Below, piece after piece: positions 50,545 to 60,903 of a DNA stretch of 64,000 nucleotides. Both the position numbers and the translations under genes were made by a program. Below the pieces are notes generated by a model. The model was given only the letters and a program-made list of their open reading frames with translations. It did not search any database and had not been told where the DNA came from. Every line of letters begins with the position of its first letter. Positions within the stretch are counted from its first letter, which is position 1. The DNA is from an uncultured Pseudomonadales bacterium (lineage in GTDB: Bacteria > Pseudomonadota > Gammaproteobacteria > Pseudomonadales > Azotimanducaceae): contig OY282519.1 of NCBI GenBank assembly GCA_958296405.1, positions 2,960,132 to 3,024,131 of the forward strand, read 5' to 3'.

Positions 50545-52776
50545 TCACTCCGCCGCCTTCGTCGCGACCGATGCCTCCGCCAGCGCCGCGTCGCGATCCT
50601 TCACGGCGCGGGAAACGATGTATTGATGGATGCGCTCCACATCCTGCGCGTCGAGCAGGTCGGCGAAGCTCGCCATGCCGGCGTCCTGCTTCGTGCCGCC
50701 GAGCACGATGGCTTGGAAGGCGTCGTGGCTCTCCGCCGTCATCAAGCGCAGGTCCGGCAGGCCGCCGGGAGATTTGGCGCCCGGCCCGTGGCAGGCCCAG
50801 CAGTACTCGTGGTAGAGCACGTCCCCACGGTCCAAGTCCTCCGCGGAGGCCGTGATGGGCCGCTGCTCGGGAATCTCCAAGTTCCTCAGCGCGGGCTCGG
50901 TCAGCGCCACATCGCCGCCGAGCTTGAAGGCGATGAGCTGGCCGCGGCTGCCGTACTTCCAAGTGGCGGTTGCCTCGTCCGGCAGGTTGCCGCCGCCGGT
51001 CATGATGGCGACGTACTGGTCGCCGTCCACGGCGTAGGTGATTGGCGGCGCCACGATTGAGGCATAAGTCTGCGCTTGCCAGAGCGCTGCGCCGGTGTCG
51101 GCGTCCCGTGCCGAGACGTGGCCGGTGCCGTCGCCTTGGAACACGAGGTCGCCGGCGGTGGCCAAGACGCCGCCATTCCAGGCATGGGCCTGTTCGACGG
51201 CCCAAACGCGCTCGCCGCTCAGTGGATCAAAGGCGATGAGGTAGCCCTTGCCCTCAGGCGGGTTCTCCGTCGCCTCCACCATCTGGTTCAGGCGGCCGAA
51301 CTCCACGGCCGTGTTCCACGCCCCCGGGCGGCGCTTGTACACCCCCGTCTCGCGGTACTCCTCCGGCATCGCGTACAGGAACGGCAGGTCGTGCGCACCC
51401 AAATACATCAACCCACGCCCCGCGTCCCAAGACATCGCCTGCCAGTTGTGGCCGCCGCCAGGCCCCGGCAGGATCCACTGCGGCGCGTCCGCGTACGCCG
51501 TGTCCGGATTCTCAACCGGCCGGCCCGTCTCCATGTCCACATGCGTGGCCCACGTCACCGCGGCGTACGGGTGCGCCCGCAGCAGCGAGCCGTCGCTGCG
51601 GTCGATCACGTAGAAGAAGCCGTTCTTCGGCGCCTGCATCAGCACCTTGCGCTCCACGCCGTCCACCGCCAGGTCCGCCAGCGCCATGTCCTGCACCGCC
51701 GTGTAGTCCCAGTTGTCACCCGGAACCGTCTGGTAGTGCCAGCGGTACTCCCCCGTCGCCGCGTCCACCGCCACGATGGACGCCAAATACAGGTTGTCAC
51801 CGCCTCCCGGAGAGCGGATCGCCCGCGTCCACGGCGAGCCGTTGCCAACCCCCAGGTACACCGCGCCGAAGTCCGGGTCGTAGACGATGGCGTTCCACAC
51901 CGTGCCGCCGCCGCCGATCTCCCACCATGCGCCGCCGCTCCACGTCTGCGCAGCCGCAGCCATCGCTTCGCTCTTGAACCCCAGCGCTGGATCCCCGGGC
52001 ACCGTGAAGAAGCGCCACGCCTGCTCCCCCGTCGCCGCGTCGTAAGCCGTCACGTAGCCGCGCACCCCGTACTCGGCGCCGCCGTTGCCGATGAACACCT
52101 TGCCCGCGGCAGCCCGCGGCGCGCCGGTGATCGTGTACTCCCGCGTCCGGTCGATCACCGTGTCCACCTCCCACAGCTTCGACCCGGTGCCCGCGTCCAG
52201 CGCCAGCAGCCGCCCGTCCAGCGTCGCCAGATGCACCCGCCCCTCGTACACCGCCAGCCCCCGGCTGATCACCCCGCAGCACGCCGCCCGCGCCGTCTCC
52301 CCCGGCACCTCGGGGTCGAACGACCACAGCTCCTCGCCCGTCGCCGCGTCCACCGCGTAAGCCACGTTCCACGGCGCGGTGAAGTACATCACCCCGTCCA
52401 CCACCAAGGGCGTCGCCTCCACCGGATGGTAGGTGCCGAGGTCCTTGAACCACGCCACGCCGAGCTCCGCCACATTCCCCCGGTGGATGCCGGCCAGCGG
52501 CGAGAAGCGCTGCTCCTCGTGCGTGCGCCCGTGCGCCAGCCACATCCCTGGATCGTCCACGTCCGCCCGCAGAACCCGCCCGTCCGTCACCCGACCAGCC
52601 GCCCCAGCCGACTCCGGCGCCGTAGCCGACTCCGGCGCCGCGGCGGGAGCCGGCGGCGAACGCCCCTCCGCCAGATACACATACGCGCCAAACGCCGACG
52701 CAACGGCCAGCACCAGCGCCAACGCCCACAACGCCGACGCGCCGGCCGCGCCGCCCCTGCCAATGCCTCTCTCCAT
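50545..52776 (-). CDS. PQQ-dependent quinohemoprotein alcohol dehydrogenase
   Basis: The protein has 743 residues from the ATG at 52776. It has an N-terminal anchor (ALWALALVLAVASAFGAYVY), the eight-bladed PQQ propeller with the vicinal disulfide AACCGVISRG, repeated W-docking strands, and PGDNWDYTAVQD carrying the catalytic Asp. A C-terminal cytochrome c domain has YCWACHGPGAKSPGG. Two residues after the catalytic Asp is Thr, not the Asp of lanthanide enzymes, so calcium is more likely. It oxidises alcohols in the periplasm. The N-terminal half uses more G-ending codons (GGG, GAG) than neighbours. Confidence 0.93.
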   Translation of the reverse strand: MERGIGRGGAAGASALWALALVLAVASAFGAYVYLAEGRSPPAPAAAPESATAPESAGAAGRVTDGRVLRADVDDPGMWLAHGRTHEEQRFSPLAGIHRGNVAELGVAWFKDLGTYHPVEATPLVVDGVMYFTAPWNVAYAVDAATGEELWSFDPEVPGETARAACCGVISRGLAVYEGRVHLATLDGRLLALDAGTGSKLWEVDTVIDRTREYTITGAPRAAAGKVFIGNGGAEYGVRGYVTAYDAATGEQAWRFFTVPGDPALGFKSEAMAAAAQTWSGGAWWEIGGGGTVWNAIVYDPDFGAVYLGVGNGSPWTRAIRSPGGGDNLYLASIVAVDAATGEYRWHYQTVPGDNWDYTAVQDMALADLAVDGVERKVLMQAPKNGFFYVIDRSDGSLLRAHPYAAVTWATHVDMETGRPVENPDTAYADAPQWILPGPGGGHNWQAMSWDAGRGLMYLGAHDLPFLYAMPEEYRETGVYKRRPGAWNTAVEFGRLNQMVEATENPPEGKGYLIAFDPLSGERVWAVEQAHAWNGGVLATAGDLVFQGDGTGHVSARDADTGAALWQAQTYASIVAPPITYAVDGDQYVAIMTGGGNLPDEATATWKYGSRGQLIAFKLGGDVALTEPALRNLEIPEQRPITASAEDLDRGDVLYHEYCWACHGPGAKSPGGLPDLRLMTAESHDAFQAIVLGGTKQDAGMASFADLLDAQDVERIHQYIVSRAVKDRDAALAEASVATKAAE

Positions 52777-52897
52777 GCCGTCTCCCCATAAGCGTCCCTC
52801 GGCCTGCCGGAACATACCACCACGCGGCAAAGCCCGTTGACACCACTCGCGCACATCCCCACCATCAACTCGACGCTGGGATCGTTGGAGAACTTTC

Positions 52898-53413
52898 ATG
52901 ATCGTCGTGCGAGGCTTGTCCATCCTCATCGGCGCGTTCATCGTCGTCGTCGGTTGCTTCCTGATTGCCATGCGCTTCGCGGACGGCCCCAACGAGTTGG
53001 TGGCCGGCGGCCCGTTGGTCGGCGGTGAACTGGTGACGGAAGAGCCGGATTGGGCGTTCGCCCGCGACGTCATGGAGATCGAACTGCAGCTCATGACGCC
53101 GCCGCGCTCGCGCACCGTGTGGGTGGTGGAGCACGGCGGCAAGCTCTACGTGCCATGCGGCTACATGGATAGCTGGTGGGGTCGGCTGTGGAAGCAGTGG
53201 CCAGCGGAGGCGCAGGAAGATCCGCGCGCCGTGGTGCGCATCAACGGCAAGCGCTATGAGCGCGAGCTCATCCCGGTGACTTCGCAGCATCCCGAAGCAG
53301 CCACGATCCTAGCCAAGCTCGGCGCCAAGTACGGCTTTCCCGGCGCACCCGCCGCGGTCTTGGAAACCGACGCCCTGCTGCTGTTCGAGCTGGGCGCGAG
53401 GGCCGCAGCCTAG
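52898..53413 (+). CDS. Single-helix membrane protein, possibly split-barrel fold
   Basis: The 171-residue protein has an N-terminal helix (LSILIGAFIVVVGCFLIAM) and a soluble part with PRSRTVWVVEHGGKLYVPCG and EDPRAVVRINGKRYERELIP. That pattern of basic, beta-rich segments recalls deazaflavin/PNPOx-like split barrels, but the match is weak. GGAGAA precedes the ATG. It diverges from the PQQ dehydrogenase and converges with adk. Confidence 0.7.
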   Translation: MIVVRGLSILIGAFIVVVGCFLIAMRFADGPNELVAGGPLVGGELVTEEPDWAFARDVMEIELQLMTPPRSRTVWVVEHGGKLYVPCGYMDSWWGRLWKQWPAEAQEDPRAVVRINGKRYERELIPVTSQHPEAATILAKLGAKYGFPGAPAAVLETDALLLFELGARAAA

Positions 53414-53433
53414 CGCCGCGGCTCCACCTAGCC

Positions 53434-54108
53434 CTAGCCGCGCCGTTGGCCAGTGGATGCCCCGCCCGCCAGCCCCGCGCGCACTTCGGCGCGAATGGCC
53501 GCCACGTCGCCCATTCCATTGACGAGCACATAACGCAACGCGGTGTTCTCGGCCAACACTCGGTAGAACTCCACTAGCGGCGCCGTCTGGCGCCGATAGA
53601 CTGCGAGCCGGTCGCGCACAGTGTCTTCACGGTCATCTGGGCGTTGCACGAGAGGCTCGCCGGTGTCGTCATCGCGGCCCGCCGTGCGCGGCGGGTTGAA
53701 GGCGATGTGATAGACGCGCCCGCTGCCTTCGTGGACGCGCCGCCCGGCGATGCGCTGCACCACTTCCGCGTCGTCCACCGCGATCTCCACCACGACATCG
53801 ATCTCGACCCCCGCCGCCACCAACGCCTCGGCTTGGGGAATGGTGCGGGGGAAACCGTCAAAGAGAAACCCGCCGGCGCAATCCGGCGACGCTAGGCGTT
53901 CTTGGACGAGGCCCACGATCACTGTGTCCGACACCAACTCGCCAGCGTCCATCACGGCCTTCGCTTCCAGCCCCAACGGCGTGCCGGCCGCAATGGCAGC
54001 GCGCAGCATGTCGCCGGTCGAAATCTGCGGAATGCCCAGCGCATCGCAAATGAATTGCGCTTGAGTGCCTTTGCCCGCCCCCGGCGGCCCCAACAAGATG
54101 AGTTTCAA
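53434..54108 (-). CDS. adk: Adenylate kinase
   Basis: The protein has 224 residues from a TTG (with GAGGAA upstream). It converts ATP and AMP to two ADP. Motifs are the P-loop [16 protein letters not shown], the AMP site [34 protein letters not shown] and the long LID ([20 protein letters not shown]) without zinc Cys residues. The C-terminus has an extra Gly-rich tail. Confidence 0.97.
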   Translation of the reverse strand: MKLILLGPPGAGKGTQAQFICDALGIPQISTGDMLRAAIAAGTPLGLEAKAVMDAGELVSDTVIVGLVQERLASPDCAGGFLFDGFPRTIPQAEALVAAGVEIDVVVEIAVDDAEVVQRIAGRRVHEGSGRVYHIAFNPPRTAGRDDDTGEPLVQRPDDREDTVRDRLAVYRRQTAPLVEFYRVLAENTALRYVLVNGMGDVAAIRAEVRAGLAGGASTGQRRG

Positions 54109-54193
54109 TGCCTATTCCTCAAACTGCTGACTGTTGCCCGCCAGCCATCCTGCTCCGAGCCAAGCGAAACCGAAGCGCCAAGGGCCGGCGCGG

Positions 54194-56113
54194 TCATGCC
54201 CGGCACACATCCTGGACGCTCGGCACGCGGCGGATGCGGTCAATGATCAGGGCCAGCTGCAGCATGTCCTCCACCCGCACTTCGAGCGCAATGGTCGCCT
54301 CGTCGCCAGGCTTGACCACGCGCGCCGACACGCTCGCCACGTCAATGCCCATGGCCGCCGCCACGGAGGACACGTCCCGCAGCAACCCCGGCCGGTTGTG
54401 GCACAGCACGCGGATGCCCTGCGCAGAACAGGCGGGCTTGGCTGGCGCCGGCAGCAGCGAGAGTTGCTCGCTCTCCCTTGGCCGCGCCCCCACGAGCCGC
54501 ACAAGGTCGATGACATCGCACTCGCCGATGCCCACCGCGGTCAGCAAACCCTCCCGCGTCGCGTACCCGGCCTCTTGCGCCAAGGCATCCAAATCCGCGG
54601 CGATGTCTAAACGGCGGAAGGCGTCGAGCAGCAAGCCCTCGCCGTTGCGCACGTTGGATTCGGCCAATTGTTCGCGCAGCCAAGCTTGGATCTTCGACCG
54701 CGCCCGCGCCGTCTTCACAAAGCCGGCGTCACGGTTCAGCCACTCCCGGCGTGGCGCCTCGGCGGCGCCGGTCAGCACCTCAACGGTCTGACCGGTCAGC
54801 AGCGTCGTGTTCAGCGGCACGGCGACGCCATCCACCCGCGCCCCAACGCAACGGTGCCCCACCTCGGTGTGGACGCGGTAGGCGAAGTCCACCGGCGTTG
54901 CGCCCTGCACCATGTCGATGACATGGCCTTGGGGCGTCGCCACATAGATGCGGTCCACCTCGCCACCCGCCTCATCGAGCGGGTGCTGGGCGTCATCGTG
55001 CCACTCCAACAGTTGCGCGAGCCACTGCATCTTGCGCGACCGCAAAGACTTCGCCTCCCCATCCTTGTAGTCCCAATGGGCGCAGACGCCTAGCTCAGAC
55101 TCCTTGTGCATCTCCGCGGTGCGGATTTGCACCTCAAGCACCTTGCCGGCGGGGCCGATCACGGCGGTGTGGATCGAGCGGTAGCCGTTGTCCTTGGGGT
55201 TGGCGATGTAGTCATCGAACTCTGGCGGAATGTGCGGCCACGCCGTATGGACGACGCCCAACGTCGCGTAGCACTCCGGCACGCGCTGCACCACGACGCG
55301 CACTGCCTGCACGTCGTAGACCTCGCTGAAGTCGATGCCCTTGCGCCGCATCTTGCGCCAGATGCTGTAGAGGTGCTTGGCGCGCCCGACCACTTGCGCC
55401 TCAATGCCGGCCTTGTCCAGGCGCCCGCACAACTCCGCCACCGCTTGGCGCACCTGCTCTTCCCGTTCCTCGCGACGGGCATCGAGGGACGCGGCGACCT
55501 TCCGGTAGTCCTCCGGGCGCAGGTAACGGAACGCAAGGTCTTCAAGGGGCCACTTCAACTGGCCGATGCCCAAGCGCCCGGCAAGCGGCGCGAACACGCG
55601 CAACGCCTCGTCCGCCACGCGCTGCTGCGTTTCCCGCGGCGCAGACTTGGCGGCGCGCAAGGCAACCACGCGCTCGGCGAGCTTGATGACGGCGACGCGC
55701 GGATCGTCGATGAGCGACGCCAACAGATGGCGGACGTTGTCCACTTGGCTGCCATGGCGGTTGTCGAGGAGTGGCGCGTCGGAGAGCTCGTAAGCGTCCG
55801 CCCTACCCACCCGCAGCAACGCTTCGAGGAGCCCGGCCGCGCCATCGCCAACCCGTTCTGCCACGGGCGCCGGGCCCAAAGCACCGGCATGCGCCGCTTC
55901 GTAGAGGAGCCCTGCGGCCACGGCGTCGGTGTCCATCTCCAACTGCTGCAGCAAATGGGCGACGTCCAAACCGTGGCCGAGCAATGCGGCATCCTCGATG
56001 AGGCCAACTGCGGCGGCGAGCGGACGGCGGCCCGCTCCCAATTCACTGAGCCACGCCTCCACATCGGGGCAGCCATCCGCGGAACGCGGGAGGTCATCTC
56101 TGATCTTGACCAT
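54194..56113 (-). CDS. relA: (p)ppGpp synthetase RelA
   Basis: The protein has 639 residues from the ATG at 56113, shorter than E. coli RelA (744). The pseudo-HD domain has lost the HD pair (LLYEAAHAGALG, VAVIKLAERVVALRAAK), so it cannot hydrolyse ppGpp. The synthetase domain is intact: GRAKHLYSIWRKMRRKGIDF, NPKDNGYRSIHTAVIGP and VQIRTAEMHKESELGVCAHW. The TGS domain (YVATPQGHVIDMVQGATPVD) and ACT domain (VLCHNRPGLLRDVSSVAAAM) follow. It makes the alarmone on stalled ribosomes. Confidence 0.96.
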   Translation of the reverse strand: MVKIRDDLPRSADGCPDVEAWLSELGAGRRPLAAAVGLIEDAALLGHGLDVAHLLQQLEMDTDAVAAGLLYEAAHAGALGPAPVAERVGDGAAGLLEALLRVGRADAYELSDAPLLDNRHGSQVDNVRHLLASLIDDPRVAVIKLAERVVALRAAKSAPRETQQRVADEALRVFAPLAGRLGIGQLKWPLEDLAFRYLRPEDYRKVAASLDARREEREEQVRQAVAELCGRLDKAGIEAQVVGRAKHLYSIWRKMRRKGIDFSEVYDVQAVRVVVQRVPECYATLGVVHTAWPHIPPEFDDYIANPKDNGYRSIHTAVIGPAGKVLEVQIRTAEMHKESELGVCAHWDYKDGEAKSLRSRKMQWLAQLLEWHDDAQHPLDEAGGEVDRIYVATPQGHVIDMVQGATPVDFAYRVHTEVGHRCVGARVDGVAVPLNTTLLTGQTVEVLTGAAEAPRREWLNRDAGFVKTARARSKIQAWLREQLAESNVRNGEGLLLDAFRRLDIAADLDALAQEAGYATREGLLTAVGIGECDVIDLVRLVGARPRESEQLSLLPAPAKPACSAQGIRVLCHNRPGLLRDVSSVAAAMGIDVASVSARVVKPGDEATIALEVRVEDMLQLALIIDRIRRVPSVQDVCRA

Positions 56114-56240
56114 CAGCAGGGCGTCACGCAGTGAAGGGGGCCGCCGACACGACGTGGGCGGCCGGCGCAAACATACCAAAACGCGCCCCTAGCGGCCCGC
56201 GCTACGATGTCGGGCTTAGGGCGGAACGGCAGCGCCACGC

Positions 56241-56939
56241 TCATCGGCCGGCGGCGCGAAAGAGATCGCGGGACGTCAAGGGCTGGTCGCCGACATGGGC
56301 CTTCAGCGCCGTGCGCAGGATGGCTTTGGCGGCGCGGCGCACGTCGGGCGCGTCATAGCGGTCTGCGGCGATGGCGCACAACACCGCTCCCGGATAGGTC
56401 GCGGCGGCACCCCCATCGGCGGCACGGAACCCTTCGCCGTCGACGAACTCGTAACGACATTCGGATTCGATGGCGGCGCCACTGCCCAGCTCGCAGTCGA
56501 ATGCCAACCCGTAGCCGAGTTCGTGCAGCAGGCGCTTCTCGAAGGCGCGCAAAACGGGCTCCAAATCGCATCCGGCGGCGAGGCGGGCGAGCGTGTCGCC
56601 ATAAGCCGCGAACAGCGACGTGACCGCCTCCTCCGGCGCCAAGCAGCGCGTCAACAGTTCGTTCAAGTACATGCCGGCGAACAACGGCCGCCCGGACAAG
56701 GCAAACCGGCGCGTCGTCTCACAGGCCGTGAGGGTCATCATGCGGCCGCGGCCGCGCCATGCCACTTCCAAGCTGGCGAACGGTTCCACCGCTTGCGGGC
56801 GACGCGCCCGACGCACCGCGCGGGCGACCGCCGCGATGCGGCCATGATCCCGCGTCAGCAACTCGATGATGGCGCTCGTCTCCCGATAGGGGCGGCGGTG
56901 CAGCACGAACGCCGGCTGGCGCAGGGTGGGTTCAGCCAT
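56241..56939 (-). CDS. recO: DNA repair protein RecO
   Basis: The protein has 232 residues from the ATG at 56939. The N-terminal OB fold (AFVLHRRPYRETSAIIELLT) and the LYLNELL-type motif (AGMYLNELLTRCLAPEEA) are standard, then FEKRLLHELGYGLAFDCE. It loads RecA with RecR. It starts 5 bp after era and belongs to the lepA-rnc-era-recO run. Confidence 0.95.
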   Translation of the reverse strand: MAEPTLRQPAFVLHRRPYRETSAIIELLTRDHGRIAAVARAVRRARRPQAVEPFASLEVAWRGRGRMMTLTACETTRRFALSGRPLFAGMYLNELLTRCLAPEEAVTSLFAAYGDTLARLAAGCDLEPVLRAFEKRLLHELGYGLAFDCELGSGAAIESECRYEFVDGEGFRAADGGAAATYPGAVLCAIAADRYDAPDVRRAAKAILRTALKAHVGDQPLTSRDLFRAAGR

Positions 56940-56944
56940 GCGCG

Positions 56945-57850
56945 TCAGTGGTAGCCAAGCGCCTTCAGGGAAGCGGCATTGTTGCTCCAACCCGCCTTCA
57001 CCTTCACCCACAAGCGCAGCATCGTCTGGCAGCCAAGCAGGTGCTCGATGTCGCGGCGCGCATCGGCGCCGATGGCTTTCAAGCGCTGGCCGCGGCGCCC
57101 GATGACAATACCCTTTTGGCTGCTGCGCTCGACGAACACCACGGCATCCACTTCCGCAAGCGCCGGCCCGGTCACGAACCGCTCCACCTCCACTGCGACG
57201 CGATGCGGCACTTCGTCGCCCAAGCGTCGCATGATCTTCTCGCGCACGATTTCGCCCAAGAAGAACTCAACCGGGCGGTCGGTCACGTCGTCTGCGGCAA
57301 AGAGGTGCGGGCCTGGCGGCAGGCACCCGGCAATCTCGTCGGTCAACGCATCCAGCCCATCGCGCCGCAGGGCGGAAATCGGCACGATGGCGGCGAACTC
57401 GCCACGCCCGCGGACGTCATCAATGAGCGGCAGCAACGCGCGGCGATCTGCCAAGCGGTCGATCTTGTTGATGGCGCAGATGCGCGCGGCTTCGCCACGC
57501 TCCACTTGGCGCAAGGCGGCGGCGTCCGCCTCTGTGAAGGCGCGCGCCTCGATGAGCAGCACCACCACATCCGCGTCGCGCACGGCATGGCTCGCCTGCC
57601 CTGCCATGTAGCGGTTGATGGCTGCGCCGACGCGATGTCCACCGGCGCCGCCAACGCGATGGATGCCCGGCGTGTCTTGATAGATGACCTGCACGGCGCC
57701 CCGCGTGTCGATGCCGAGCAGGTTGTGCCGCGTGGTCTGAGGCTTGCGCGAGGTGATGGCGAGCTTGCGCCCCAACAGGTGGTTGAGCAATGTGGACTTG
57801 CCGACGTTGGGCCGGCCCGCCAACACCACGAAGCCGCAGCGGCTCGTCAC
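56945..57850 (-). CDS. era: GTPase Era
   Basis: The protein has 301 residues from a GTG that overlaps the rnc stop (GTGA). The G1 motif AGRPNVGKSTLLNHLLG, G3 DTPG, and G4 INKIDRL lead to a C-terminal KH domain with VERSSQKGIVIGRRGQRLK. Era matures the 30S subunit at the 3' end of 16S rRNA. Confidence 0.97.
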   Translation of the reverse strand: MTSRCGFVVLAGRPNVGKSTLLNHLLGRKLAITSRKPQTTRHNLLGIDTRGAVQVIYQDTPGIHRVGGAGGHRVGAAINRYMAGQASHAVRDADVVVLLIEARAFTEADAAALRQVERGEAARICAINKIDRLADRRALLPLIDDVRGRGEFAAIVPISALRRDGLDALTDEIAGCLPPGPHLFAADDVTDRPVEFFLGEIVREKIMRRLGDEVPHRVAVEVERFVTGPALAEVDAVVFVERSSQKGIVIGRRGQRLKAIGADARRDIEHLLGCQTMLRLWVKVKAGWSNNAASLKALGYH

Positions 57851-58533
57851 AGCAGCCGCCTGAGCACCGCGTCGGCGGCGCGTTGCTCCGCCTCGCGGCG
57901 CGAGTTGCCGGCCGCGGCGGCATCGACGTCGAGCTGCGCGACGCGGCACCGCACCACAAAGCGCCGCGCGTGGTCGGCGCCCTCCACGCGCTCCACCAAG
58001 TAATCCGGCAACGGGATGCTGCGCGCCTGCACGAGCTCTTGCAGCCTGGTTTTCGCATCCTGCGGCGCAATGCCGCCCAATGCCGCCAAGCGCGCCCCAA
58101 AGAGCTGCGTCACCACCGGGCGCAGGGCGTCCACGCCGCCATCGCGCACCACCGCGCCCAGCACCGCTTCCAGCGCATTGGCGAGGATGGAGGCGGAGCG
58201 CCGCGCGCCGGCGCGCTTCTCGCCGCTGCCTAAGCGCAGCCCGACGCCCAGTTCGATCTCTGCGGCGATGGCCGCCAAGGCATCGTTGCGCACGAGACTC
58301 GCCCGCATCAGGCTCAAGTCCCGCTCGGCGGCGTCTGGGTAGGCATCGAACAGCTGGCTGGCAATCTCGAAGCCCAACGCGGCATCGCCCAAGAACTCCA
58401 AGCGCTCGTTATGGGCCGCGCCGCCGCTGCGATGGGTGAGCGCCTGCGCCAACAGCGCTCGGCTGCGAAACGCATGGCCCAGACGCGCTTCCAGCGCAGC
58501 CAGCGCCGGCTCGCTCGATGCGCCGGCGCTCAT
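57847..58533 (-). CDS. rnc: Ribonuclease III
   Basis: The 228-residue protein cuts double-stranded RNA. The signature [20 protein letters not shown] keeps Glu and Asp, and the dsRNA-binding domain ([38 protein letters not shown]) is normal. In the second acidic motif E. coli has SILADTVEALIG, while this protein reads [13 protein letters not shown]: the Asp-114 equivalent is Asn and Glu-117 is kept. The ATG overlaps the lepA stop (ATGA). The lepB gene that usually lies between lepA and rnc is absent. Confidence 0.96.
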   Translation of the reverse strand: MSAGASSEPALAALEARLGHAFRSRALLAQALTHRSGGAAHNERLEFLGDAALGFEIASQLFDAYPDAAERDLSLMRASLVRNDALAAIAAEIELGVGLRLGSGEKRAGARRSASILANALEAVLGAVVRDGGVDALRPVVTQLFGARLAALGGIAPQDAKTRLQELVQARSIPLPDYLVERVEGADHARRFVVRCRVAQLDVDAAAAGNSRREAEQRAADAVLRRLL

Positions 58534-60332
58534 CGCCGCTCCATCTTGAGCACGGCGTGAAAGGCATCCTGCGGGATGTCCACCTTGCCCAAGCGCTTCA
58601 TGCGCCGCTTGCCGACCTTTTGCTTTTCCAACAGTTTCTTCTTGCGCGTGACGTCGCCGCCATAGCACTTCGAGGTGACGTTCTTGCGCAGCGCCTTCAC
58701 GTTCACGCGCCCGATGATGCGCCCGCCGATGGCGGCTTGCAGGGCAACGTCGAACATCTGGCGGGGGATGATCTCCTTCAGCTTGCGGATGAGGTCGCGC
58801 CCGCGCTGTTCCGCTTGACCGCGATGCACGATGGCTGCCAGCGCATCCACCCGCTCGCCGTTGACGAGGATGTCCAGCCGGTTAAGCGGCGCCGGCTCGA
58901 ATCGCTCGAAGCCGTAGTCCAAGGACGCGAACCCACGGCTCACGGACTTCAGCCGGTCGAAGAAATCCATCACCACCTCCGCCAACGGCAGCTCGTAGGT
59001 GAGCGCGACTTGGCCAGCGGAGAATTGCATGTTCTTCTGCGCGCCGCGGCGGGCGACGCAAAGGTCGATGACGGCGCCCAAATGTTCCTGCGGCACGAGG
59101 ATTTGCGCGCGCGCGATGGGTTCCCGCAGCGCAGCGACCCGCGCTGGATCTGGCAGGCTCGATGGATTGGACACCTCGAAGCACTCGCCGTCCCGGGTTT
59201 CCACTTCGTAGACCACGGTGGGCGCGGAAGTGATGAGGTCCAGACCGTACTCGCGCTCCAAGCGCTCCTGCACAATTTCCATGTGCAAGAGGCCCAGGAA
59301 ACCACAGCGGAAGCCGAAGCCCAAGGCGTCCGACGTCTCCGGCTCGTGGAACAGCGCCGCGTCGTTCAAGGAGAGCTTGGAGAGGGCCTCGCGCAGCCCC
59401 TCGAAGTCATCCGAGTTGACGGGGAACATGCCGGCGTATACCTGCGGCTTGGGCTGCGCGAAGCCGGGCAGCGCCGGCACGTCCACGGCGCCCGCCAGCG
59501 TGAGGGTGTCGCCCACCGGCGCGCCGCGAATCTCCTTGATGCCGGCCGCCAGATAGCCCACCTCCCCCGCGCAGAGCGCATCGCAGGGCTCGCGCTTCGG
59601 CGTGAAGCGACCCACGTCGTCCACCAGCCAAGCGCGACCAGTGGACTGCACGACGATGCGGTCGCCCTTACGCAAGCGCCCCTGCACCACACGCACTAGA
59701 GACACCACGCCCAAGTAGTTGTCGAACCAAGAATCAATGATGAGCGCCTGCAGGGGGGCGCCGACGGCGCCCTGCGGCGGCGGCACCTCGGCCACCAAGC
59801 GTTCCAGCAGCGCCGGCACGCCAGCGCCGGTCTTGGCGCTCACCAGGGCGGCGTCCGCGGCATCCAGACCGATGAGGTTCTCGATTTCCTCCCTTGCGCG
59901 GGCTGCGTCCGCCTGCGGCAGGTCGATCTTGTTGAGCACCGGCAGCACTTCAAGCCCCTGCTCGATGGCGGTGTAGCAGTTGGCGACGGATTGCGCTTCC
60001 ACGCCCTGTGCCGCGTCCACCACTAAGAGCGCGCCTTCGCAAGCTGCCAGCGACCGCGACACCTCGTAGCTGAAATCCACGTGGCCAGGGGTGTCGATGA
60101 AGTTCAGCTGGTAGCGCTCGCCGTTCTGCGCCCCATAGCGCAACGTGACGCACTGCGCCTTGATGGTGATGCCGCGCTCGCGCTCCAAATCCATGGAATC
60201 GAGCACTTGCTCCGCCATCTCGCGCTCGTCCAAGCCGCCGCAGAACTGGATCAGGCGGTCCGACAGGGTGGACTTGCCGTGGTCGATGTGCGCGATGATG
60301 GAGAAGTTGCGGATGTGGTCGATGGCCGGCAA
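58530..60332 (-). CDS. lepA: Elongation factor 4 (LepA)
   Basis: The 600-residue translational GTPase has G1 [42 protein letters not shown] and [13 protein letters not shown], then the LepA-specific C-terminal domain with [20 protein letters not shown]. It helps ribosomes under stress and during assembly. It is the first gene of the run to recO. Confidence 0.98.
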   Translation of the reverse strand: MPAIDHIRNFSIIAHIDHGKSTLSDRLIQFCGGLDEREMAEQVLDSMDLERERGITIKAQCVTLRYGAQNGERYQLNFIDTPGHVDFSYEVSRSLAACEGALLVVDAAQGVEAQSVANCYTAIEQGLEVLPVLNKIDLPQADAARAREEIENLIGLDAADAALVSAKTGAGVPALLERLVAEVPPPQGAVGAPLQALIIDSWFDNYLGVVSLVRVVQGRLRKGDRIVVQSTGRAWLVDDVGRFTPKREPCDALCAGEVGYLAAGIKEIRGAPVGDTLTLAGAVDVPALPGFAQPKPQVYAGMFPVNSDDFEGLREALSKLSLNDAALFHEPETSDALGFGFRCGFLGLLHMEIVQERLEREYGLDLITSAPTVVYEVETRDGECFEVSNPSSLPDPARVAALREPIARAQILVPQEHLGAVIDLCVARRGAQKNMQFSAGQVALTYELPLAEVVMDFFDRLKSVSRGFASLDYGFERFEPAPLNRLDILVNGERVDALAAIVHRGQAEQRGRDLIRKLKEIIPRQMFDVALQAAIGGRIIGRVNVKALRKNVTSKCYGGDVTRKKKLLEKQKVGKRRMKRLGKVDIPQDAFHAVLKMERR

Positions 60333-60435
60333 GGCGTCTGTTCACCGCAATTCCGAGTGGGCGCCAATTTTACCGCACCCCGGCGCCGCCGCCGAACGCT
60401 TAGGTCGGGCACCTGCAGGCGGACGGTGGAAGGGC

Positions 60436-60822
60436 CTACTCGTCGGCCGGCGGCGCGGCGACCAGGCGTGGACGCAGCCAGGCCGCTTGGTTGCCGAGCC
60501 GGGTGGCCGCCAGCGCCAGGCCGGCGCCCGCCGCGAATCCAATCAACGCCGCAGCGGCAGCCCCCAGCCAAGCGCCGGCGACAAGGCCGGCGAGGGGCAA
60601 GCCGAACACGGTGAGCGCGGCGCTGGTCATGCCGCGCCGCGGCACGCCGACGAACACCTGTTCGCCCACCGCCGGCGGCTCTTGGGTCGCCACCTTGAGT
60701 TCCACTTGGGAGAGCCAGCCAAGCCCTGCCGTGCAGCGGCCCGCGCAGCCGGCGCAGCGGTCACGCTCCATGGCCACGCGGCAACCGCCGCCGCCGGCCG
60801 CGATGACGGTTCCACACCGCAC
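60436..60822 (-). CDS. rseC: RseC/MucC-family positive regulator of sigma(E)
   Basis: The protein has 128 residues from a GTG at 60822 (AGGCGG 8 bp upstream); a TTG at 60828 is the alternative. The N-terminus has the Cys cluster [10 protein letters not shown] in a small beta domain, then [20 protein letters not shown] and two helices with [19 protein letters not shown]. RseC is linked to sigmaE activation and to the SoxR-reducing complex. It lies divergent from nadB, 81 bp away. Confidence 0.88.
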   Translation of the reverse strand: MRCGTVIAAGGGGCRVAMERDRCAGCAGRCTAGLGWLSQVELKVATQEPPAVGEQVFVGVPRRGMTSAALTVFGLPLAGLVAGAWLGAAAAALIGFAAGAGLALAATRLGNQAAWLRPRLVAAPPADE

Positions 60823-60903
60823 GATCAAATCCGCCTGGTCAAGCGGCAATGGCTTGCCTCCGCGTGGCCTGCCCAGCTCAGCCGCCACCCTTATACTACG
60901 GCC

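Noticed and set aside
51076-52791. Plus-strand 571-codon Arg/Pro-rich frame
   Set aside because: Antisense shadow of the PQQ dehydrogenase.
54194-56113. Bifunctional Rel/SpoT with ppGpp hydrolase activity
   Set aside because: The HD metal-binding pair is absent from the N-terminal domain, so it is the RelA type.
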